Assembly: GCF_004785795.1 (NCBI RefSeq)
Contig: NZ_SRRO01000001.1
Location: 1,116,001-1,180,000, forward strand
DNA from: Nocardioides eburneiflavus
Lineage (GTDB): Bacteria; Actinomycetota; Actinomycetes; Propionibacteriales; Nocardioidaceae
DNA length: 64,000 nucleotides
Direction of reading: 5' to 3'
A model generated the notes under the pieces. It ran no database searches. It saw nothing but the letters and a program-made list of their open reading frames with translations, and was not told the origin of the DNA. The translations under genes were made by a program, and so were the position numbers. Positions 58,886-64,000 of the stretch are shown one piece after another. Every line of letters begins with the position of its first letter. The first letter of the stretch is position 1.

Positions 58886-60118
58886 ATGACCACGATCCAG
58901 AAGAAGGCCGTCCTCGGCCAGACCAACCCCATCGCGCACCTCACCGAGGCCGACATCGAGCAGCTCGGCCACGAGCTCGACGCCATCCGCCAGGAGGTCC
59001 TCGACACCCGCGGCGCGGCTGACGCGGCCTACATCCGGCGCGTCATCGACACCCAGCGCAAGATCGAGCTCGGCTCGCGCGCGGTGCTGCTCTTCAGCGC
59101 GTTCCCGCCGGCGTGGATCCTCGGCACCCTCGGCCTGAGCGTCTCCAAGATCCTCGACAACATGGAGATCGGCCACAACATCCTCCACGGCCAGTGGGAC
59201 TGGATGCGCGACCCCAAGATCCACTCCAGCACCTGGGAGTGGGACATGGCCTCGCCCGCCGAGCAGTGGAAGCACAGCCACAACGAGCTGCACCACACCT
59301 ACACCAACGTCATCGGCAAGGACAACGACCTCGGCTACGGCATCATGCGCGTCGACGAGGACCAGCCGTGGACCCCGGCCTCGCTCGCCCAGCCGGTGTT
59401 CTGCTTCATCAACGCCGTCTTCTTCGAGTACGGCATCGCCGCCTACGACCTCGAGCTCGGCGCGGTCGTCGCCAAGAAGCAGACCAAGGACCCCGAGTTC
59501 CGTCGTCGCGCCAAGCAGGTCCTCAAGAAGATCCGCAAGCAGGCCACCAAGGACTACGTCGTCCACCCGCTGCTGTCGATCCCGACAGGCTCCTTCCTGC
59601 CGACCCTCGCGGCCAACTTCACCGCCAACGTGGTCCGCAACCTGTGGTCCAACTCCGTCATCCTCTGCGGCCACTTCCCCGAGGGTGTCGAGACCTTCGA
59701 GAAGCGCTCGATCGAGGGCGAGACCAAGGGCGAGTGGTACGTCCGCCAGATGCTCGGCAGCGCCAACATCTCCGGGTCCAAGGCGCTCCACGTCATGACC
59801 GGCAACCTGTCGCACCAGATCGAGCACCACCTGTTCCCCGACCTGCCGTCCAACCGCTACGCGGAGATCGCGCCCAAGGTCCAGGCCCTCTTCGAGAAAT
59901 ACGACCTCACCTACTGCGCGCGCCCGATGCCTCAGCAGGTCGCCTCCGCCTGGCACAAGGTCATCCGCCTCTCGCTGCCCAACGGATGGCTCGCCACGAC
60001 CAACAAGAAGAACGCCCCCCAGCAGCTCGCCATCCTCTACAAGATGGCCACCGGCGACCGCCGTACGCGCCGCCTGCTGGGCCGCAAGCTCGAGAGCGAG
60101 GCCCGCGCAGCGGCCTGA
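58886..60118 (+). CDS. membrane acyl-CoA/fatty acid desaturase (DesA3-like)
   Basis: Integral-membrane diiron desaturase of 410 residues, expected to introduce a cis double bond (Delta9 in DesA3) into acyl-CoA. All three histidine boxes are present: HNILH (97-101), HNELHH (132-137) and QIEHHLFP in the C-terminal third. Hydrophobic segments include AVLLFSAFPPAWILGTLGLS and PVFCFINAVFFEYGIAAY. The ATG follows GGAAGGA. It lies downstream of its likely ferredoxin reductase, and both are divergent from the PucR-type regulator, so all three form one lipid-desaturation unit. Confidence 0.94.
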   Translation: MTTIQKKAVLGQTNPIAHLTEADIEQLGHELDAIRQEVLDTRGAADAAYIRRVIDTQRKIELGSRAVLLFSAFPPAWILGTLGLSVSKILDNMEIGHNILHGQWDWMRDPKIHSSTWEWDMASPAEQWKHSHNELHHTYTNVIGKDNDLGYGIMRVDEDQPWTPASLAQPVFCFINAVFFEYGIAAYDLELGAVVAKKQTKDPEFRRRAKQVLKKIRKQATKDYVVHPLLSIPTGSFLPTLAANFTANVVRNLWSNSVILCGHFPEGVETFEKRSIEGETKGEWYVRQMLGSANISGSKALHVMTGNLSHQIEHHLFPDLPSNRYAEIAPKVQALFEKYDLTYCARPMPQQVASAWHKVIRLSLPNGWLATTNKKNAPQQLAILYKMATGDRRTRRLLGRKLESEARAAA

Positions 60119-60130
60119 TGCCGGACCCTT

Positions 60131-60178
60131 CGGTGGTCGAGCAGGCGAGCGAGGGACGAGCGAGGCGTATCGAGACCT
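60131..60178. repeat. interspersed palindrome-family copy after desaturase gene
   Basis: It starts CGGTGGTCGAGCAGGCGAG and ends GTATCGAGACCTGG, a diverged member. Confidence 0.55.
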
Positions 60179-60266
60179 GGTCTGGACATCCGTGGAAACA
60201 CGGATGTATCAGGACGGCTCCGTCCGCATCCTTCTAGTCGTGACCACTCGACACGGGGGAGAAGAG

Positions 60267-60317
60267 ATGAGCACGAGCAACACCAGGGTGAGCGGCGCGT
60301 CGGGCGTGTCCCGATGA
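60267..60317 (+). CDS. tiny ORF (16 aa), possible leader peptide or first half of a small-ORF pair
   Basis: ATG at 60267, preceded at a good distance by a strong GGGGGAGAAG Shine-Dalgarno. It encodes MSTSNTRVSGASGVSR and stops in an ATGA overlap with the next small ORF. No similarity is recognised. The strong ribosome site, the coupling and the terminator hairpin at the end of the locus make it more credible than a random short ORF, but its coding status is unproven. Confidence 0.4.
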   Translation: MSTSNTRVSGASGVSR

Positions 60318-60439
60318 TCCGCATCGGCTCCGTGGGGGAGTCCGGGCACGACGTCCGCGCCGAGGGAGCGCGGCCGTCGTTGCCCCGGCAGCGACGCGCG
60401 GTGGACGTGGGGTCCACGACGCGTCCCGCTGCCGGCTGA
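60314..60439 (+). CDS. small ORF (41 aa), arginine-rich, coupled to the preceding tiny ORF
   Basis: The ATG at 60314 overlaps the preceding stop as ATGA. The product is 41 residues, MIRIGSVGESGHDVRAEG at the start and ending RAVDVGSTTRPAAG, arginine-rich and without a hydrophobic segment. The stop codon is 11 bp before a perfect 12-bp-stem terminator. I do not recognise a family. It may be a small protein, or the locus may be a non-coding or attenuating RNA. Confidence 0.35.
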   Translation: MIRIGSVGESGHDVRAEGARPSLPRQRRAVDVGSTTRPAAG

Positions 60440-60450
60440 CACACAGACGA

Positions 60451-60481
60451 CAGACCGGCGGTGCAGGGGACCGCCGGTCTG
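60451..60481 (+). terminator. 12-bp-stem terminator of the small-ORF locus
   Basis: CAGACCGGCGGT (60451-60462), seven-base loop, ACCGCCGGTCTG (60470-60481), then TTGCTGT. Confidence 0.75.
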
Positions 60482-60624
60482 TTGCTGTCCGCCCTCGGGA
60501 CCGGGAAGGCGCTGCGTCAGGGAGTCCTTGGCGGATTTCGCGATTCGCGTCTCGCGGGTACGTCCCGGCGCCTACGATCCGTGGCTCATGCTCCTGCGTC
60601 GGCAGGGCACTCGGAAAGGTCGTC

Positions 60625-61995
60625 ATGCCTCGTTCGTCCCGTCCTGTCCTCGTCCTGACGAGCCTCGCAGTAGCCACCGCCACCGCGTTCGTCCCGGTCG
60701 CCCCCTCCGCTGCGGCTGCGGCGTCCGGCGGCAGCATCAGCGGCCAGATGCTCGTCACCGGCGGCGCCCCCATCGCAGGCGCCGAGGTGACGCTGTACGC
60801 CCCGGTCGGACCGGACTGGTACCCGGTCGACGTTGCTGACACCGACGCCACGGGCACCTACCAGCTCAGCGGCGTCGCCCCGGGCACCTACCGTCTCGGG
60901 TTCCATGACCCGTCCGGCGACCACGCCACCGAGTACTGGTCCAACTGGGCGACCCTCGAGGACGCCGACGACCTCACGGTCGCACCCGGCGAGGACCTCA
61001 CCGGCAAGACCGTGATGGTGACCCCCGCGGGTCACGTGACCGGCACCGTCACCGATGACTGGGACGCCCCCCTGGCCGGCATCGCCGTCGCCGCCTACCG
61101 CCACACCTGGCCGTGGACCGACACCAGCTGGGAGCGTCTCGGCGAGACGTTGACGACCGCGGACGGCACCTATGACCTGGGCGGGTTGGGCGACGGCACG
61201 TACCGCCTCGGCTTCGCCGACACCGCCGCCGCCCACGTCCCGGAGTTCTGGGACGACGCCGAGTCGCTGGCTACCTCGCAGGACGTCGTCGTGCGTGCCG
61301 GAGAGGTCGCCGCGAACAAGGACGCCCAGCTCACCCCCGGCGGCACCGTCGCCGGCACGGTCACCGGTGCGAGCGGCGCCCTGCCGGGCGTCCGGGTCAC
61401 CGCGTACGCCCTCGACGCCGGGACCTGGAGCCCGGTGCTGTCCACGCGCACCGACCTGACCGGCGGCTACCTGCTCGGCGGCCTGCCTGCGGGCGAGTAC
61501 GTCCTCGGCTTCGTCGACCGCTCCGAGCGCCACTTCCCGGAGTACTGGGACGACGCCGTCACCCCGGAGGCGGCCACGCAGGTCGACGTCGTGGTGGGCG
61601 CCACCGTCCCGGGCCGGGACGCCGTGCTCGCCGCCAAGCCCGTCCCGACCCCGCCCACGACGACCACGCCGCCCGCCACGACCACCCCGACGACCACCCC
61701 GACCCCGACCCCCAGCGTCGCGACGCAGCTCGCCGCCCTGGCCAAGGGGCTCGACACCAAGGGCAAGCCCGTCGTCGGTCGCAAGGTCAAGGTGACCAAC
61801 CTCGTCGCCGAGCTGCGGACGAGCGTGCGCTACTCGTTCCAGTGGTACTCCGGCTCGAAGAAGATCCGCAAGGCCACCCGGTCCGCCCTCAAGGTCAGCA
61901 GGTCCCTCCGTGGCAAGGCGCTCAAGGTGCGAGTGAAGCTCAGGGCGGCCGGCACCACGAAGGTGGTGACCCTCAAGGTCGGCAAGGTCCGCTGA
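60625..61995 (+). CDS. secreted protein with three carboxypeptidase-regulatory/Cna-B-like repeats
   Basis: Exported protein of 456 residues. The signal peptide is VLTSLAVATATAFVPVAPSAAAAA. Three related modules of about 90 residues follow, each opening G-x-[IV]-x-G-x-[VM] and closing GTYRLGF/GEYVLGF with a ...EYWSNW, EFWDDA or EYWDDA segment. Then a Pro/Thr linker (TPPTTTTPPATTTPTTTPTP) and a basic C-terminal Ig-like domain (VRYSFQWYSGSKKIRKATRSALKV...VKLRAAGTTKVVTLKVGKVR). Extracellular adhesion or matrix function is inferred. The ATG at 60625 follows GAAAGG. No LPxTG signal is present. Confidence 0.85.
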   Translation: MPRSSRPVLVLTSLAVATATAFVPVAPSAAAAASGGSISGQMLVTGGAPIAGAEVTLYAPVGPDWYPVDVADTDATGTYQLSGVAPGTYRLGFHDPSGDHATEYWSNWATLEDADDLTVAPGEDLTGKTVMVTPAGHVTGTVTDDWDAPLAGIAVAAYRHTWPWTDTSWERLGETLTTADGTYDLGGLGDGTYRLGFADTAAAHVPEFWDDAESLATSQDVVVRAGEVAANKDAQLTPGGTVAGTVTGASGALPGVRVTAYALDAGTWSPVLSTRTDLTGGYLLGGLPAGEYVLGFVDRSERHFPEYWDDAVTPEAATQVDVVVGATVPGRDAVLAAKPVPTPPTTTTPPATTTPTTTPTPTPSVATQLAALAKGLDTKGKPVVGRKVKVTNLVAELRTSVRYSFQWYSGSKKIRKATRSALKVSRSLRGKALKVRVKLRAAGTTKVVTLKVGKVR

Positions 61996-62160
61996 CGCGT
62001 CCGATCAAGGAAGTGCGGCCCTCGACGGTCTGGTCCAGACCGGCTCCCGAAGACTTCCCGAAGGGTTCTTCTAGTCACTGATGCGCTCCGGCGCACGCTC
62101 CTAACCTCGTCCGCAGGTGGTCCGTGGGGGACCGCCGGTGGGGACAGAAGGAGTCGGCTC

Positions 62161-62427
62161 ATGAAGCACGACCGGGACAAGCAGGGGATCGACCTGAGTG
62201 GGCGCATCAAGTCGCTCGAGCAGTTCACGGGGTCGTTGGTCGCACGCCATCCGGAGGCCGGTCCCGCGCACGAGCAGATCCCGATCGACGAGGCGCCGCG
62301 GACGCGCATGCCCCTGCCGCGCCGTTCGCGCGTCTTCCTGCGCAGCGGTGGGGGTGACGAGGGAGGGCACGGCGTGTTCGCCGACCTCACCCTCACCGCT
62401 CCGCACCCGCACGTCGCCACCGACTGA
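62161..62427 (+). CDS. hypothetical protein, 88 aa
   Basis: Small soluble-looking protein: MKHDRDKQGIDLSGRIKSLEQFTGSLVARHPEAGP..., with no signal peptide, no transmembrane helix and no metal motif, and a central arginine-rich patch (PLPRRSRVFLRSGG). The ATG follows a clear GAAGGAG site. The 165-bp leader upstream holds the palindrome GGTCTGGTCCAGACC and a TTCTTCTAGTC stretch shared with the small-ORF locus at 60231. I do not recognise the family. Confidence 0.6.
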   Translation: MKHDRDKQGIDLSGRIKSLEQFTGSLVARHPEAGPAHEQIPIDEAPRTRMPLPRRSRVFLRSGGGDEGGHGVFADLTLTAPHPHVATD

Positions 62428-62520
62428 CCGACCGATCCCACCCGGTCCGGCCGGTCGCCGTGCGACGAGGCGCATCGGGCGTCCTCGATGCGCCTGCGCC
62501 GGACGGGCGCGTTGCTCGTC

Positions 62521-62526
62521 TAGGGT
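62521..62526 (+). promoter_or_regulatory. -10 element TAGGGT, leaderless start of beta-propeller gene
   Basis: TAGGGT, six-base spacer CGCCCG, GTG at 62533. Confidence 0.55.
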
Positions 62527-62532
62527 CGCCCG

Positions 62533-64000
62533 GTGGTCTGGCTGGTCGGCGCGCTCCTGCTGCTGTGGTTCGCCCAGGGACCCGTCGTCCTGCTCGTCGC
62601 CGCCGCGCTCCTGTGCGTCCCGCGCGTGCGCTGGTGGGTGCAGGACCGCACCTACCTGAGCCGCCGCGCAGCGGCCTGGCTCGCCGGTGCGGCCGCGCTC
62701 GTCGCGCTCGTGGTCGTCGTGGTGCCCGACGGCTGGCTGCCCGTCCCGCCGGCACCTGGCGCCTGGTCCGGGCCGGGGTACGTCGGGCGCCCCGCGTCGC
62801 CGCACCCCGTCGAGGTCGCCGACCTGGCCCCGAACCCCCACCGCGCGGCGGAGGACCCGGCGGACCGACCCGGCCCACTGGGCCACCAGCCCGAGGTGGA
62901 GACCGCGTGGTTCGGGCTCCAGCGCTGCGGCAGGCTCGAGCTCACCTCGTCCGACGTGGTCGTCGCGCTCTGCGCCAGCGGGTCCGGCCGTACGCTCCGC
63001 ATCGTCGACCCTGGGTCGCTGCGGCCCGTGGCGACGCTCGACCTGCCGGACGTGCCGGACGACACCGCCTGCGACGCCGAGGCGGTCTACCTGGACGCCA
63101 CGGACCGCGCGGTGGTCGCCACCGGCGACCGCCGGGTGCTCGCGGTGCGTACGTCCACCGACGGCGAGCCCGACCTGGCCACCGACGCCGAGTGGGACCT
63201 CAAGCCCTACGTCCCCCACGGGGACTGCCTGGTCGCGGTCGCGCCCGACTGGTCGGGCCGGATCTGGTGGGCGTCGCACGCCGGTCTCGTCGGCACGGTG
63301 GACCCCGCCTCAGGACAGGTCGGCGTGGTCGACCTCGGCGAGGAGGTCGATCGTGACGTCACCACCGACGAGGGAGGTGCGTACGTCGTCACCGACGAGG
63401 CGCTGCACCGGCTCGCCGTCGGTGCCGACGGGACCCCGCAGCCCGTGTGGCGCTCCGGGTACGCCGGGTCCAGCGGGTCCGCGCCGGTGCTCCTCGACGG
63501 GCGCGTCGTGGCGATCACCGACGAGGTCGACGACCGGCTCGGCGTGGTGCTCCTGGCCCGCGCCGACGGTCGCGAGGTGTGCCGGCAGGCGGTGTTCGAG
63601 AAAGGCGACGGTGCCACCGACCACGACCTCGCGCCGCTCGGGTCCGGGGTGGTCGTGGCCAACAACGACGGCTACTCCTCCCCGCGGAGCACGCTGCTCG
63701 GCTTCACCTCGCAGCCGGGCATCGCCCGCGTCGACCTCGTCGACGGTGCGTGCGTGCTCGCCTGGACCAGCGACGCTGTCTCGCCCGCCTCGGGCGTCGT
63801 CGCGAGCCGTGCCACCGGGCTGCTCTACGCGTGGACCAAGCGGCCCTCGCTGACGGGCGTCAGCAAGTGGTACCTCACCGCGATCGACGCGGACACCGGG
63901 CGCAACAGGTGGGGCGTCCGCACCGGCACCGGCCTCCTGGCCGGCAGCGACGGCTCGCGGATCATGCTCGACCGCGACGGCGCCGCCTGGGTCGGCACCC
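62533..64000 (+). CDS. membrane-anchored beta-propeller-like protein, 3' end outside window
   Basis: At least 489 codons remain open at the right edge. The N-terminus has two transmembrane helices (VWLVGALLLLWFAQGPVVLLVAAALL and RAAAWLAGAAALVALVVVVVPDGW), followed by a long exported domain with repeated WD40/PQQ-like strands (LRIVDPGSLRPVATLDLPD, GRIWWASHAGLVGTVDPASGQVGVVDLG, WYLTAIDADTGRNRWGVRTGTG). This suggests a beta-propeller; no catalytic motif is seen. The GTG start is exactly six bases after TAGGGT, so transcription is probably leaderless. Confidence 0.8.
   Translation, partial: MVWLVGALLLLWFAQGPVVLLVAAALLCVPRVRWWVQDRTYLSRRAAAWLAGAAALVALVVVVVPDGWLPVPPAPGAWSGPGYVGRPASPHPVEVADLAPNPHRAAEDPADRPGPLGHQPEVETAWFGLQRCGRLELTSSDVVVALCASGSGRTLRIVDPGSLRPVATLDLPDVPDDTACDAEAVYLDATDRAVVATGDRRVLAVRTSTDGEPDLATDAEWDLKPYVPHGDCLVAVAPDWSGRIWWASHAGLVGTVDPASGQVGVVDLGEEVDRDVTTDEGGAYVVTDEALHRLAVGADGTPQPVWRSGYAGSSGSAPVLLDGRVVAITDEVDDRLGVVLLARADGREVCRQAVFEKGDGATDHDLAPLGSGVVVANNDGYSSPRSTLLGFTSQPGIARVDLVDGACVLAWTSDAVSPASGVVASRATGLLYAWTKRPSLTGVSKWYLTAIDADTGRNRWGVRTGTGLLAGSDGSRIMLDRDGAAWVGT

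Larger units (their letters stand above)
60119..60624. other. 506-bp structured intergenic region with small-ORF locus
   Basis: In order: repeat copy (60131-60178), GNRA-type hairpin ACATCCGTG-GAAA-CACGGATGT (60186-60207), hairpin GGACGG-CT-CCGTCC (60212-60225), CTTCTAGTC (60231-60239), two coupled tiny ORFs, and the terminator at 60451-60481. The last 140 bp before 60625 show no gene. Confidence 0.6.

Noticed and set aside
60186..60225. Possible tRNA or riboswitch core
   Set aside because: Only two simple hairpins; no cloverleaf, no CCA-type end and no known riboswitch signature.

Overview
This 64 kb window is high-G+C actinobacterial chromosome, very probably from a Nocardioides-like organism (Nocardioidaceae). 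That assignment is inferred from the overall G+C richness, a SigK/RskA cluster laid out as in mycobacteria, many leaderless -10-to-start-codon junctions, UdgX, an MprAB-like two-component pair, and interspersed intergenic palindromes of the 'GGTGGTCGAGG...CCTCGAAACCACC' kind. I see no rRNA, tRNA, CRISPR, insertion sequence or prophage. Fifty-two coding regions are supported, two of them cut by the window ends and two of them tiny.

Layout. 1-6743 (minus): a membrane molybdopterin oxidoreductase, then a fasciclin lipoprotein behind a SigK-type promoter, then sigK-rskA-(FAD oxidoreductase/DUF1365 fusion)-cyclopropane synthase, the last four joined by 4-base overlaps. 6814-16527 (plus): enoyl-CoA hydratase, HelR-type RNA polymerase recycling ATPase, GH16 hydrolase, PhzE-like chorismate enzyme, lipoprotein sulfatase and pabA-pabB. 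16524-21107 (minus): MprAB-like system with a 19-bp direct-repeat box, UdgX, and a holin-family/LMW-phosphatase/fructosamine-kinase operon. 21230-25796: VanZ-hisC, then an ArsR-MFS unit divergent from a glutathionyl-hydroquinone-reductase-type protein around a 22-bp palindrome. 26386-31365: a 1659-residue surface protein with a truncated LPDTG tail. 31653-35398: alpha-keto acid dehydrogenase E1alpha-E1beta-E2. 35533-40677: epimerase, two DivIVA/Scy-like coiled-coil proteins and a fused acyl-CoA carboxyltransferase. 40709-45743: a sigma factor coupled to an M1 peptidase lipoprotein, divergent from a Ser/Thr kinase that converges on two paralogous membrane proteins. 45822-48571: two amidohydrolases. 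48852-56260: an iron-box-controlled desferrioxamine-type operon desA-B-C-D ending in a penicillin-acylase/GNAT fusion. 56392-60118: PucR-type regulator divergent from an acyl-CoA desaturase and its ferredoxin reductase around a 17-bp palindrome. 60119-64000: a structured small-ORF locus, a secreted repeat protein, a small hypothetical protein and a membrane beta-propeller protein.

Themes. (i) Start codons are unusually well constrained: at least eleven genes have TANNNT placed 6 or 7 nt before the ATG/GTG, the geometry of leaderless transcription, and in the sigma-factor/kinase pair the two divergent -10 elements overlap. (ii) Operons are compact, with ATGA, GTGA or TGATG junctions throughout. 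(iii) Several regulators sit beside a visible operator: SigK, MprA, ArsR, DtxR/IdeR and PucR. (iv) Palindromic repeats occur between genes and also in frame inside two enzymes.

Best leads for new biology are the DesG-DesH-like fusion closing the siderophore operon, the overlapping divergent leaderless promoters of the sigma factor and kinase, the structured small-ORF locus at 60186-60481, and the in-frame palindromic insertions.
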